A stretch of DNA of 64,000 nt, taken from Shewanella violacea DSS12. Lineage in GTDB: Bacteria; Pseudomonadota; Gammaproteobacteria; Enterobacterales; Shewanellaceae. The stretch lies in NCBI RefSeq assembly GCF_000091325.1, contig NC_014012.1, forward strand, positions 372,001 to 436,000. The letters run 5' to 3'. How positions within the stretch are numbered: the stretch's first letter is position 1; each line of letters starts with the position of its first letter. The notes under the pieces were generated by a model that was not told the origin of the DNA, made no database searches, and worked only from the letters and a program-made list of their open reading frames with translations. A program made the position numbers and the translations under genes. Positions 10,241 to 18,801 of the stretch are shown piece by piece.

Positions 10241-10783
10241 CTCTTAATCAGATGGTCGAAGCCTACAGGTCTAATGTGATGCCTTGGTATGGTGTAACGA
10301 GAAGACTCAAACCAGCAGTTGATGAGACGAGCTAGCTCTTAATCAGATGGTCGAAATTAACTAATTTTTAATCAGATGGTCGAAGCCTACAGGTCTAGTG
10401 TGATGCCGAAATGGCTACAGTTATGGGGCCTTGTTCGCAATCTTCTTTATGCTGGCAGTGTATGGTGTCACGAGAAGACTCAAACCAGCAGTTGATGAGA
10501 CGAGCTAGCTCTTAATCAGATGGTCGAAATTAACTAATTCTTGAATCAGATGGTCGATGCATACAGGTCTAGTGTGATGCCGAAATGGCTACAGCTATGG
10601 GGCCTGTTCGCAATCTTCTTTATGCTGGCAGTGTATGGTGTCACGAGAAGACTAAAACCAGCAGCTAATGAGACGAGCTAGTTCTTAATCAGATGGTCGA
10701 AGCCTACAGGTCTAGTGTGATGCCGAAATAGCTACAACTTTGGGCCTTGTTCGCAATCTTCTTTACGCTGGTTTGGTAAGGCT
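10239..10783 (+). repeat. Tandem decayed copies of the permease 3' end
   Basis: The last ~140 bases of the permease gene recur about four times, in the same orientation, starting in its stop codon region: a shortened copy (about 10239–10334), two nearly full copies (about 10369–10510 and 10543–10683) and a partial copy (about 10684–10783). Each begins with TTAATCAGATGGTCGA and most end with GATGAGACGAGCTAG. Short fragments with AATCAGATGGTCGAAATTAA separate the copies. Copies share changes that the gene lacks (an insertion giving TCGAAGCCTACAGG, an extra G in TATGGGGCC that breaks the frame), so they expanded from one diverged tail. They are non-coding. Confidence 0.9.
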
Positions 10784-10801
10784 AAAAGGCTGGTATAAGT
10801 A

Positions 10802-10835
10802 AAAGCCCATTCAGACTCAGGTCTGAATGGGCTTT
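10802..10835. terminator. Bidirectional terminator between convergent genes
   Basis: A perfect 15-bp stem (10802–10816 with 10821–10835) with a TCAG loop, flanked by A-rich and T-rich tracts. It lies between the plus-strand exporter operon and the minus-strand lipoprotein gene and can serve both. Confidence 0.85.
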
Positions 10836-10866
10836 ATTATTTAACTCGTTTACTTAGCCGCTGGGG

Positions 10867-13398
10867 CTAAGTTCCGCTTAACTCTATGGTGAGGCTCAGG
10901 CTGGATTTGATGTTTTTAGGTGTAGTTACATCGATTCCTATATTGCTTATCTTTGCCTGCTCGCCAGTACTGAGAGGATCTATATCACTAGTGATACTGA
11001 AACTTGTCAGGCTACCTCCGCTCTGAGTGGTGTTAAGCACGGTATAGGGATCGAAATCCAGCTGACCTGTGCTGACAGAGATTGTTAGGCTTGTGTCTGC
11101 TGGCATTATCTGCCCAGCATCATCGAAGAAGCGTATCTCAAAGTTAGATTGCTCTCCAGCTGGAATAGCTGTCAGATTGAGGTCTGTGCCATCGGTGGAG
11201 TCGAATACCTTGAGTCCATCTTGCTCTATGATGAATTCTGCATGAGATCCTGACATGGTTAAGGTTAATGCCTTACGTATATATGTCTTATTAGCCTGAC
11301 CAGTTCCACATAGGCTGCCTTCACACTGAGGACCATTGAACTTGCCGTCGGCTGCCTGATAACTCGTGCTAGCGCCGGTGTTGAAGAACTTTTCACCGAC
11401 ATCATAGGTAAAGTTCTCATTATCATCGCGAAAAGCATCGGGAAGGTCACTGAAACCGTTAGGCCTGTAAGCTTCACGATCACTGCCACTGCCACTACAG
11501 ACCAGTGGGGCTCCAGATGAATCTAAACATGCGGTGACCGAACCTCCGTCTGCATCATCGAAGATGTTATTACCGTTAGTATCGAAGAAGGTCTCATGGC
11601 CCAGAGCATAGGCCAGCACTGTGATCCTATGGTCGGCTACTTTAGGGCTGGTAGACGTCCACTCGACGCTACAGTTACCATCGACCGTTACGCAGTTAGA
11701 AACTATCTGTCCACCTTCGCTGGTGAAGTTGATTGTGGTGTCATCGGGAGCCGGGTTACCGAAGCTATCCGAGGCATAAACTGTAATTGTGGATTTCTCA
11801 CCACTGAATTGATCGGCTTCTAGGTTGAATGTTGAAGCCGACAGGCTGAAACCAAGCTGTTGAGGTAGGCCTGTATTTACGGTTAATTGCTCCGATTGAC
11901 TGGTAATTGTTTCACCTGTATCTGCATCGGTTGCCGAGGCGACCACACGTACAGGTGTAGGCACAGTACCGGATTGAACTCGAACGCTGACCATACCTTG
12001 CGAATTTGTGATGCTTTGAGCTGTGGGAAGTCCATTGGAGAAGCTTAAGCCGCCAACAAGAGTATCTAGGACAAAACTAACTTCTTGTTGAGCACTAGCT
12101 TGTCCATTCGAACCTGTGATCTTAAATGAGACCAGTGAGGACTCGGTGCTGCCAGTACCGCCTGCACCCTTGATTCGAATATTTGTTGGTTCTGCCGAGA
12201 CGAAGCTTAGACTCGCCAGTGTCTGACGCGCCAGGGTAAAGGGTAGGTTGGCAGTCAGTGTTTGATTGCCAACGAGTGTAGAGGCAATCACCTGATCGTC
12301 TCGTTCACTGTTACCGCTGCAGCTGGTGTCCTGGAAGGTAGAGCTAGCACTGCCAGAAAGTGTGGTGACTGGCGTATCTAGGCTGGCATGATTACTGGTG
12401 ACACAATCAGAACTAAAGCTGATAGAAGAGGGGGTCTGTATTCGGGTAATCGTGCCGTCATCCGCTTGGCTGATCAATGTTGCCGTGATACCGAAGCTAC
12501 CGCCGGCGCTGATGATGTACTTGTCATCGACAGGAGTAAGAGTCGTCGATAGGCTGCCTTCGATGAACTGATTATTACTGTCAAAATGTCCTAACTTAAG
12601 TACGCCTTCACTACCTATAGCATCGACGGATAGGACTTCATACAAGCTATTCGTCTGGTAATTTTGTTCTTGATAGTCCAAGGATGCATTGAGATTTGCC
12701 GCCCCTAGATCACTGATACCTGGAGTGTAATTAACCTGAGCTATGCCTTGAGTGTTAGTCAGTGCGGTACTCGGGGTTAAGCTTACGCTGCCCGCGGTAA
12801 AGGTGACCAGCTGATTGGCTATGCCTTGACTCGATGGATCTAAGAACTGAGCCTGTAGCTGTACCGTCTCATCAACCTTAAACTGAGTCACTATTGCTGC
12901 GCCGTTTACTATGCTGGCACTGATCTTTGGCGTTTCTTCACCAAGAGCAGTACTGGTGCGAATAAATTCGAAGTTCTTGGTTGTCGAAAGGATACTGGTC
13001 TCGGTAGCCCCTGTATCGAATTGAGCCGTCAAGATTCCCGCCCCTAAGGCCGCGCCAGGGTTACTGAGTATGACTTGAGCCATACCACTTGAGTCCGTCA
13101 ATTTAGTAGCGGGAGTCAAGGTGCCTAATGTGGCATTGAAACTGATGAATCCACCACTGCTACTCCTGCCACCTTGAGTCAGCTTAGCCACTGCACATAT
13201 GCTGGCATTGCTGGAAAAACTCAAGTTGCTGGTTGCTTCGGCGCATTGGCCGTCGACAAAGGTTTTATAACTCAGGGAGAGAGCGAAATCTCCGGTGTTA
13301 CCACTGTTATCGTCACTGTCATCGGATGGTCCATTACAACCTCCGATAAACAACAAGGCTAGCAGGGGGAATAGCGCAGCAGATTTTATCAGTCGCAT
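10867..13398 (-). CDS. Large Ig-like-repeat lipoprotein
   Basis: An 843-residue surface or periplasmic lipoprotein. Start chosen at the fourth codon of the longest frame, because AAGGA lies 8 bases before it but directly abuts the first ATG. The signal peptide ends in a lipobox (LLFIGGC) at about residue 21. Repeated bacterial Ig-like (Big_1/invasin-type) modules follow, each with the pattern 'VSFTATLGTLTP…LTDSSGMAQVIL'. Between about residues 600 and 680 are two acidic loops resembling calcium sites, DTNGNNIFDDAD and DDNENFTYDVGE, and several Cys. Such proteins are usually adhesin-like; no dedicated secretion partner is adjacent. It stands alone with its own terminator. Confidence 0.8.
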   Translation of the reverse strand: MRLIKSAALFPLLALLFIGGCNGPSDDSDDNSGNTGDFALSLSYKTFVDGQCAEATSNLSFSSNASICAVAKLTQGGRSSSGGFISFNATLGTLTPATKLTDSSGMAQVILSNPGAALGAGILTAQFDTGATETSILSTTKNFEFIRTSTALGEETPKISASIVNGAAIVTQFKVDETVQLQAQFLDPSSQGIANQLVTFTAGSVSLTPSTALTNTQGIAQVNYTPGISDLGAANLNASLDYQEQNYQTNSLYEVLSVDAIGSEGVLKLGHFDSNNQFIEGSLSTTLTPVDDKYIISAGGSFGITATLISQADDGTITRIQTPSSISFSSDCVTSNHASLDTPVTTLSGSASSTFQDTSCSGNSERDDQVIASTLVGNQTLTANLPFTLARQTLASLSFVSAEPTNIRIKGAGGTGSTESSLVSFKITGSNGQASAQQEVSFVLDTLVGGLSFSNGLPTAQSITNSQGMVSVRVQSGTVPTPVRVVASATDADTGETITSQSEQLTVNTGLPQQLGFSLSASTFNLEADQFSGEKSTITVYASDSFGNPAPDDTTINFTSEGGQIVSNCVTVDGNCSVEWTSTSPKVADHRITVLAYALGHETFFDTNGNNIFDDADGGSVTACLDSSGAPLVCSGSGSDREAYRPNGFSDLPDAFRDDNENFTYDVGEKFFNTGASTSYQAADGKFNGPQCEGSLCGTGQANKTYIRKALTLTMSGSHAEFIIEQDGLKVFDSTDGTDLNLTAIPAGEQSNFEIRFFDDAGQIMPADTSLTISVSTGQLDFDPYTVLNTTQSGGSLTSFSITSDIDPLSTGEQAKISNIGIDVTTPKNIKSSLSLTIELSGT

Positions 13399-13486
13399 CA
13401 GCAACATCCTTGTAAAACTAAAGTAGTTGGGAATTAAAATTTATTAAGGCGAATATCTTTATAGATATTTTTACGCCATGTCATTG

Positions 13487-14026
13487 TTATTCAGTAAGTT
13501 CGTTGCGTATATATTTAACTAACTCTATGGAAGACTTAGATGCCTCATCGGGCTTTTTCGTTAGTTCTTTTTTAGACTGACGTGTAAGCTGGCGCAGCTT
13601 CTGTCTTTCCAAATCTGGATATTTTTCGATGAGGGCCTGTACGGCACTGTCACCTTCGCTCAGGAGCTGGTCTTTTAATTTTTCAGCGACATTTTGCTTA
13701 GCACTTTCGTTGCTGTTCTGATTCAACATGTTTTTCATCTTGAGTTGCAGCTCTTCGATATCGACAAAACGCATTAATTTGCCAATAAACTGCAGCTGAC
13801 GGCGGTAAGCCTCAGTATTAATTTTTATGATCTTAGTTTTTAATATGTTGTCATATAGCAGCTCATCAAGTTCTAATCTCTCGATCTGGCTTTTGCTTAG
13901 CACAACAAGCTTCTTGCCAAGCTCTTGATATATTGCAATTTCACGTTTGGTATCTGCTCTACTGACATAATCTTCATCATGGTCGAAGGGTTGTTTAAAA
14001 TGTTCTGAATCACCGACTACTTTCAT
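13487..14026 (-). CDS. darP: Ribosome-associated DarP (YjgA, DUF615)
   Basis: A 179-residue basic and acidic helical protein of the DUF615/YjgA family, a late 50S subunit assembly factor. The start is placed at codon 16 of the longest frame (MKVVGDSEHFKQ), close to the 183 residues of E. coli YjgA and behind an AAAGAGAT site. Family features are SRADTKREIAIYQELGKKLVVLS near the N-terminus, LRQLTRQSKKE in the C-terminal part and YIRNEL at the end. It is divergent from pmbA, as in many gammaproteobacteria, which supports the assignment. Confidence 0.92.
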   Translation of the reverse strand: MKVVGDSEHFKQPFDHDEDYVSRADTKREIAIYQELGKKLVVLSKSQIERLELDELLYDNILKTKIIKINTEAYRRQLQFIGKLMRFVDIEELQLKMKNMLNQNSNESAKQNVAEKLKDQLLSEGDSAVQALIEKYPDLERQKLRQLTRQSKKELTKKPDEASKSSIELVKYIRNELTE

Positions 14027-14166
14027 ATATAAAAATCTCTTTGTTAAACTGAGGTAATAATAACATTCCACAAGAAAATCACCTATCGGCGAGGCAAGTT
14101 ATTTAATGTACTTGGGTATTGGGTTTGTTATGCTATTAAGATCCCCGATAACAAAAGAGCAGATTT

Positions 14167-15507
14167 GTGACGACACCTAGCATTGACACCGAATTAGATT
14201 CATTAAAAGACGCTGTATCTATGGCACTCGAGTATGCCAAGCAACTTGGTACATCGGGTGCGGAAGTTGCTATCAGTAAACAACAAGGCTTATCCGTATC
14301 GACTCGAATGAAAGAAGTTGAAACGGTTGAGTTTAATAAAGATGGCGCGTTAGGCATCACATTATTTCGCGACGGTTGCAAAGGCAGTTCATCAACCTCA
14401 GATTTGAGCCCTGAAGCCATAAGAGAAGCAGTCAAGGCTGCCGATGGTATTGCAAGGTTTACCTCATCGGATCCATACAATGGTCTAGCCGAAGCCGAAC
14501 TCATGGCAAAAGATTTTCCCGATCTAGGCTTGTATCATCCTCAGGAAGTGACTCCAGCTGAGCTGATAGAGTTAGCAGTGCGCTCCGAAGAAGCCGCACT
14601 GGATGTCGATAGCCGGATTTCTAATTCCGATGGTGCCAGCGCTAACGCTCATACAGGTATCAAGGTCTATGGTAACAGTCACGGATTTTTAAATGGCTAC
14701 TGCAGCTCTCGTTATAGCCTAAGTTGCGTGGTTATCGGTGAGACCGATGGCAATATGCAACGTGATTATGATTACACAATCTCTAGAAAATTTAATGACC
14801 TGCTTTCACCTGAAGAGGTAGGACGCAAGGCATCAGAGAATACCTTAGGCCGTCTTGGCGGGCGTAAAATCGCGACCACTGAGCTACCGGTTTTGTTAGC
14901 TCCAGAAATTGCCACCGGTCTTATGGGGCATTTAGTGGGCGCCATCAGCGGCAGTAGCTTATATCGCAAATCGAGTTTCCTACTCGACTCTATCGATACC
15001 AAGATATTTCCTGATTGGTTTAGCATCGAAGAGCAGCCACATATGGTAGGCGGCTTAGCGAGTGCTAACTATGACAGCGAAGGTGTTGCGACTCAAGAAC
15101 GCTCAATTATTCAAGATGGCGTGCTCTGCACCTATCTGCTAACCAGTTATTCGGCCCGTAAACTGGGCATGAAGAATACCGGGCATGCGGGTGGTATATA
15201 CAACTGGACACTCGCTCACACAGGGCAAACATTCGATGAGTTAGTGAAAGAGATGGGCACTGGGCTTATCGTGACTGAAGTAATGGGTCAAGGTGTTAAC
15301 GGCGTGACTGGAGACTATTCTCGCGGTGCTGCAGGTTTCTATGTCGAAAACGGTGTGATTCTCTATCCGGTGGAAGAGATCACCATAGCGGGCAACCTTA
15401 AAGATATGTATCAGAATATCGTAGCGGTCAGCAAAGATCGCGATCTTAGATCTTCGATCCGTACCGGTGGCATCTTACTTAGCAGTATGAAGATCGCTGG
15501 GAATTAG
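14167..15507 (+). CDS. pmbA: Metalloprotease PmbA (TldE)
   Basis: A 446-residue TldE/PmbA subunit, the partner of TldD encoded at 3901–5352. It lacks the HExxxH zinc motif, as expected, and shows family blocks such as [18 protein letters not shown] and the C-terminal [21 protein letters not shown]. The GTG start at 14167 gives a length matching E. coli PmbA (450); the next in-frame ATG (14221) would remove conserved N-terminal sequence. It is divergent from darP with a short shared promoter region. Confidence 0.95.
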   Translation: MTTPSIDTELDSLKDAVSMALEYAKQLGTSGAEVAISKQQGLSVSTRMKEVETVEFNKDGALGITLFRDGCKGSSSTSDLSPEAIREAVKAADGIARFTSSDPYNGLAEAELMAKDFPDLGLYHPQEVTPAELIELAVRSEEAALDVDSRISNSDGASANAHTGIKVYGNSHGFLNGYCSSRYSLSCVVIGETDGNMQRDYDYTISRKFNDLLSPEEVGRKASENTLGRLGGRKIATTELPVLLAPEIATGLMGHLVGAISGSSLYRKSSFLLDSIDTKIFPDWFSIEEQPHMVGGLASANYDSEGVATQERSIIQDGVLCTYLLTSYSARKLGMKNTGHAGGIYNWTLAHTGQTFDELVKEMGTGLIVTEVMGQGVNGVTGDYSRGAAGFYVENGVILYPVEEITIAGNLKDMYQNIVAVSKDRDLRSSIRTGGILLSSMKIAGN

Positions 15508-15520
15508 ATTTTTGAACGTT

Positions 15521-15561
15521 CCTGGTTTCTAGAATCTAGAATCTAAAATCTAGAAATCAGG
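15521..15561 (+). repeat. Hairpin built from degenerate heptamers after pmbA
   Basis: Contains heptamers of the type CTAGAAT/CTAAAAT/CTAGAAA in tandem and folds into a 13-bp stem (15521–15533 with 15549–15561, one G·U pair), followed by GTTTTCC. It may end pmbA transcription. The heptamer composition links it to other 7-bp repeats in the window. Confidence 0.5.
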
Positions 15562-15599
15562 GTTTTCCGAATGCTCGAATGCTCTAGCTAGCGCTAAGA

Positions 15600-15870
15600 A
15601 AGCCATAAAGTAGAAGTGCTAGTAAACATATGTCATTCCGCCATGGCTTTGGCCGGAATCTAGCTTCATTGCATAAAAGACTCTTAGCGTTAAGCATGAG
15701 TCGCCATACAGCCTTATGGCTTCTCTACCGCTTATCCCTTGGCTTAAACACTCGCTGTCCAGAGCTAAGACTCATCAAGAAGACATCATCATAGGTGCCT
15801 AATCGCTCCCGCGACACCATGAACTACTTAGATCCCAAGGATAACCGACGCACTTCTTATTCCAAAATGC
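15600..15870. other. Gene-free stretch with small inverted repeats
   Basis: Part of a 527-base gap between pmbA and arsR. No credible reading frame is seen. It holds several small inverted repeats (CCGCCATGGC near 15640, GACTC…GAGTC around 15670–15700, GCCATA…TATGGC near 15703–15720). It looks like a decayed intergenic repeat element, but no terminal repeats or target duplication could be defined. Confidence 0.3.
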
Positions 15871-15906
15871 CCAGAACCTTTATTTTTTAGAATAACTTGC
15901 CTGTTG

Positions 15907-15960
15907 AATATATGGGTAAACACATATATGATTTGTCATATATTCGTTTTGGCATATATT
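15907..15960 (+). promoter_or_regulatory. Putative ArsR operator cluster
   Basis: Four AT-rich heptamer/octamer sites, ATATATG at about 15908 and CATATAT(G/T) at 15923, 15937 and 15953, lie 75–130 bases before arsR. The last three are spaced 14 and 16 bases apart. Dyads of the ATAT-rich type are common ArsR/SmtB targets, and the place fits autoregulation of the arsenic cluster. Confidence 0.5.
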
Positions 15961-16034
15961 TATATTTTAACTGAGTGTCCCAAGCGCTATAAAGCTGACG
16001 CTATATGTCGAAAACAAGCTTGTAGGGAGTAAAA

Positions 16035-16382
16035 ATGACCACTTTAGATTTTTTCAAACTCTTATCCGATGAGACCAGACTAATCAGTTTGTTGCTGATC
16101 ATTGAAGAGAAGGAGTTGTGTGTCTGTGAGTTAATGCAGGCGCTAGATGAGAGTCAGCCTAAGGTCTCAAGACACTTGGCGCAAATGAGAAAGGCGGGCT
16201 TACTTCTAGATAAGCGCCAGGGACAGTGGGTGTTTTATAGAGTAAATCCTGAGTTACCAGATTGGATCCATAAGACGCTTGCAGAGGTAAGTGCAAATAA
16301 TAAGGCACTTATTTCAAGTAATATCACTAGTTTACATCAAATGGGCGAACGTCCTGAGCGTGTACGTGCTTGTTGTAATTAA
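16035..16382 (+). CDS. arsR: ArsR-family arsenic-responsive repressor
   Basis: A 115-residue winged-helix ArsR/SmtB repressor that would leave its operator on binding As(III). Helix-turn-helix sequence ESQPKVSRHLAQMRKAGLL is visible. The metal site in helix alpha-3 has ELCVCELMQAL, giving Cys29 and Cys31; the third Cys of the E. coli-type site is Met34. A vicinal pair Cys113–Cys114 sits at the very C-terminus (RVRACCN). AGGGAG precedes the ATG. It heads a cluster with acr3, gap and arsJ. Confidence 0.93.
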   Translation: MTTLDFFKLLSDETRLISLLLIIEEKELCVCELMQALDESQPKVSRHLAQMRKAGLLLDKRQGQWVFYRVNPELPDWIHKTLAEVSANNKALISSNITSLHQMGERPERVRACCN

Positions 16383-16407
16383 GCAGGTATAAATAGAGGA
16401 GATAAAG

Positions 16408-17460
16408 ATGGGAATATTTGAACGTTATCTCAGTGTCTGGGTAGGCCTGGCAATCTTGGCCGGCTTAGTTCTGGGTAATCTAATGCCGGATGTGTTTACC
16501 TTGGTGGCTTCACTAGAGTATGCCCATGTCAATTTAGTGATAGCAGTGCTTATCTGGGTGATGATCTACCCCATGATGGTGCAGATAGACTTTTCATCGA
16601 TTAAAGATGTTAAAAAGAGCCCACAAGGTTTGATTCTTACAGTCGTCATAAACTGGTTGGTTAAGCCTTTTACCATGGCACTCTTGGCTTGGTTATTTTT
16701 CAAGGTGTTGTTTGTTGATTGGGTCGATCCTCAAAGCGCGACCGAATATATCGCCGGCATGATTTTACTCGGCGTGGCTCCGTGTACGGCCATGGTGTTT
16801 GTTTGGAGTCAGCTCACCAAGGGCGATCCAAACTATACCTTAGTTCAGGTATCGGTAAACGACCTCATCATGGTGGTGGCTTTCGCCCCTATCTGTGCAT
16901 TACTTCTGGGTGTGAATGATATCCAGGTACCTTGGGAAACCTTAATCTCTTCGGTATTCCTCTATGTGGTTTTACCTCTGGTTGCCGGTGCGCTAACCCG
17001 TAAAAAGCTAGAAGCAGATGGTGACAGCGAATCTTTAAATCGATTTGTTGGCAAGCTTAAGCCTTGGTCTATGCTTGGCCTACTCGGCACTGTAGTGTTG
17101 TTATTTGGCTTCCAGGCACAGACGATTATGGATGAACCGATGAACATCTTATTCATCGCCATTCCTCTGATGATCCAGACCTATGGCATCTTCTTCATTA
17201 CTTACTATATCGCCAAGAAGATGAAACTGTCCCATAAGATAGCGGCTCCGGCCTGCATGATAGCGACCTCTAACTTTTTTGAGCTGGCCGTAGCCGTGGC
17301 TATCTCGCTATTTGGCCTGCACTCGGGGGCGGCGCTGGCCACTGTGGTTGGTGTCTTGGTCGAAGTCCCTGTGATGCTGACTCTGGTTGCTTTCGTTAAT
17401 AGTCGACGAAGTAAATTTGAAGCCGATACTGGTACAGGCACTCAAGCAGTAGAAACATAA
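16408..17460 (+). CDS. acr3: Arsenite efflux permease Acr3
   Basis: A 350-residue inner-membrane protein with about ten membrane segments, of the Acr3 (bile acid:sodium-symporter-like) type, not the ArsB type. The key Cys126 in [20 protein letters not shown] and Glu319 in [13 protein letters not shown] match the two residues conserved across Acr3. It exports As(III), using the proton gradient. An AGGAG site precedes the ATG. It lies 25 bases behind arsR and so shares its control. Confidence 0.94.
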   Translation: MGIFERYLSVWVGLAILAGLVLGNLMPDVFTLVASLEYAHVNLVIAVLIWVMIYPMMVQIDFSSIKDVKKSPQGLILTVVINWLVKPFTMALLAWLFFKVLFVDWVDPQSATEYIAGMILLGVAPCTAMVFVWSQLTKGDPNYTLVQVSVNDLIMVVAFAPICALLLGVNDIQVPWETLISSVFLYVVLPLVAGALTRKKLEADGDSESLNRFVGKLKPWSMLGLLGTVVLLFGFQAQTIMDEPMNILFIAIPLMIQTYGIFFITYYIAKKMKLSHKIAAPACMIATSNFFELAVAVAISLFGLHSGAALATVVGVLVEVPVMLTLVAFVNSRRSKFEADTGTGTQAVET

Positions 17461-17470
17461 TTATCCACAA

Positions 17471-17530
17471 CAGGCTCTAGGATGTAGAACCTAGGTCCTA
17501 GAAGCTAGATTTGGGATGTAGAAATAGGCT
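17471..17530. repeat. Degenerate 7-bp repeat tract
   Basis: Between acr3 and gap, poorly conserved heptamers (CTAGGAT, GTAGAAC, CTAGGTC, CTAGAAG, CTAGATT …) follow one another. They resemble the tract after pmbA. No promoter was identified with confidence in this 117-base gap. Confidence 0.4.
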
Positions 17531-17577
17531 AGTTAGTAATAGCTGAATCGTAATAGACGTAATCAAGGAGCTGAATC

Positions 17578-18600
17578 ATGAGTATTAAAATAGGTATCAA
17601 TGGATTTGGCCGCATGGGCCGCCTGGCATTAAGAGCCGCCTGGGATTGGGATGATGTCGAGTTTGTACATATTAACGATCCCGCCGGAGATGCTCATACT
17701 TTGGCTCACTTGTTAACGTTTGATTCGGTCCATGGACGCTGGCAACATGAAGCGACAGCAGATGGATCTGGTGATAGAAATTATATTGTGATTGGTGATA
17801 AGCGCATTCCGACAACAGGTAATAGTGCCATTGCAGATACCGATTGGTCAGCTTGTGATCTGGTCATAGAGGCTTCGGGTGTGATGAAGTCTAAGGCTAA
17901 GCTGCAAGCCTATTTAGACCAAGGGGTGAAGCGTGTAGTTGTGACAGCGCCGGTGAAAGAGGAGGGCGTTCTCAATGTAGTGATGGGAGTCAATCAAGAT
18001 CTATATGATAAAGAGATTCATCGAATAGTCACAGCAGCATCCTGTACCACCAACTGTTTAGCGCCTGTGGTGAAAGTCATACACGAGAACATAGGTATCA
18101 AGCATGGTTCCATGACCACGATACACGATATTACTAATACCCAGACCATACTCGATGCGCCCCATAAAGATCTGCGCCGCGCCCGAGCCTGTGGCTTAAG
18201 CCTTATTCCGACCACAACAGGTTCTGCTACAGCTATTACCCATATATTCCCCGAGCTTAAAGGCAAGCTTAACGGCCATGCTGTGCGGGTTCCCTTGGCC
18301 AATGCTTCGCTGACCGACTGTGTATTCGAGCTTGAGCGCAGCACTACAGAAGATGAGATCAACGCCCTACTCAAGGAGGCTGCGGCGGGAGAGCTTAAAG
18401 ATATTTTAGGCTTCGAAGAACGTCCTCTGGTTTCCGTAGATTATAAGACAGATCCACGTTCCTGCATCATAGATGCGCCATCGACCATGGTTGTTAACGG
18501 CACTCAGGTGAAGCTCTATGTCTGGTATGACAATGAGTGGGGATATGCCAATAGAACAGCAGAGCTAGCGCGTTTAGTTGGAAGTATGGATAAGGGCTAA
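17578..18600 (+). CDS. gap: ArsJ-associated glyceraldehyde-3-phosphate dehydrogenase
   Basis: A 340-residue GAPDH. The NAD-binding [15 protein letters not shown] begins at residue 5 and the catalytic Cys156 is in [11 protein letters not shown]. Its position between acr3 and arsJ marks it as the arsenic-specific paralogue rather than the glycolytic enzyme: with arsenate it makes 1-arseno-3-phosphoglycerate, which ArsJ exports. CAAGGAG stands before the ATG. Directly after the stop is a second, diverged copy of the last 27 codons in the same frame. Confidence 0.93.
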   Translation: MSIKIGINGFGRMGRLALRAAWDWDDVEFVHINDPAGDAHTLAHLLTFDSVHGRWQHEATADGSGDRNYIVIGDKRIPTTGNSAIADTDWSACDLVIEASGVMKSKAKLQAYLDQGVKRVVVTAPVKEEGVLNVVMGVNQDLYDKEIHRIVTAASCTTNCLAPVVKVIHENIGIKHGSMTTIHDITNTQTILDAPHKDLRRARACGLSLIPTTTGSATAITHIFPELKGKLNGHAVRVPLANASLTDCVFELERSTTEDEINALLKEAAAGELKDILGFEERPLVSVDYKTDPRSCIIDAPSTMVVNGTQVKLYVWYDNEWGYANRTAELARLVGSMDKG

Positions 18601-18681
18601 TTTGACAATGAGTGGTCTGGTATTAGGACTAACGGCACAGCTGAACTAGCGCGAATGCTTGGTCTTCAAGATAAAGGTTAA
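18601..18681 (+). pseudogene. Second, diverged 3' end of gap
   Basis: Starting with the base after the gap stop codon and in the same reading frame, 26 codons and a stop encode FDNEWSGIRTNGTAELARML and LGLQDKG-like residues. These align with the true C-terminus ([24 protein letters not shown]). It has no start codon or catalytic part. It is a remnant tail of another GAPDH allele or paralogue. Confidence 0.85.
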
Positions 18682-18762
18682 AAAGCTACGAGTTACGAGA
18701 TAAGGCTAAGAAAGTAGCAAGAATAGACTCGTTTTTTGCAACTTGTATGGTTTAATTTTCTG

Positions 18763-18790
18763 CTCGAAACTCGAAACTCGAAACTCGAAA
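18763..18790 (+). repeat. Four perfect CTCGAAA heptamers before arsJ
   Basis: Four exact tandem copies of CTCGAAA (18763–18790) and a partial fifth end 11 bases before the arsJ ATG. A change in copy number would move promoter elements relative to the start. It falls inside the 22-codon in-frame extension upstream of the chosen arsJ start, which is a further reason to reject that extension. Confidence 0.85.
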
Positions 18791-18801
18791 CTAGGGAACT
18801 T

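Noticed and set aside
10240..10800. Additional small permease genes
   Set aside because: The copies contain only the gene's 3' end, with an extra base that breaks the frame, and no start sites.
18736..18801. 22-residue N-terminal extension of ArsJ
   Set aside because: It is encoded by heptamer repeats, has no ribosome binding site and exceeds the family length; AGGG stands before the ATG at 18802.
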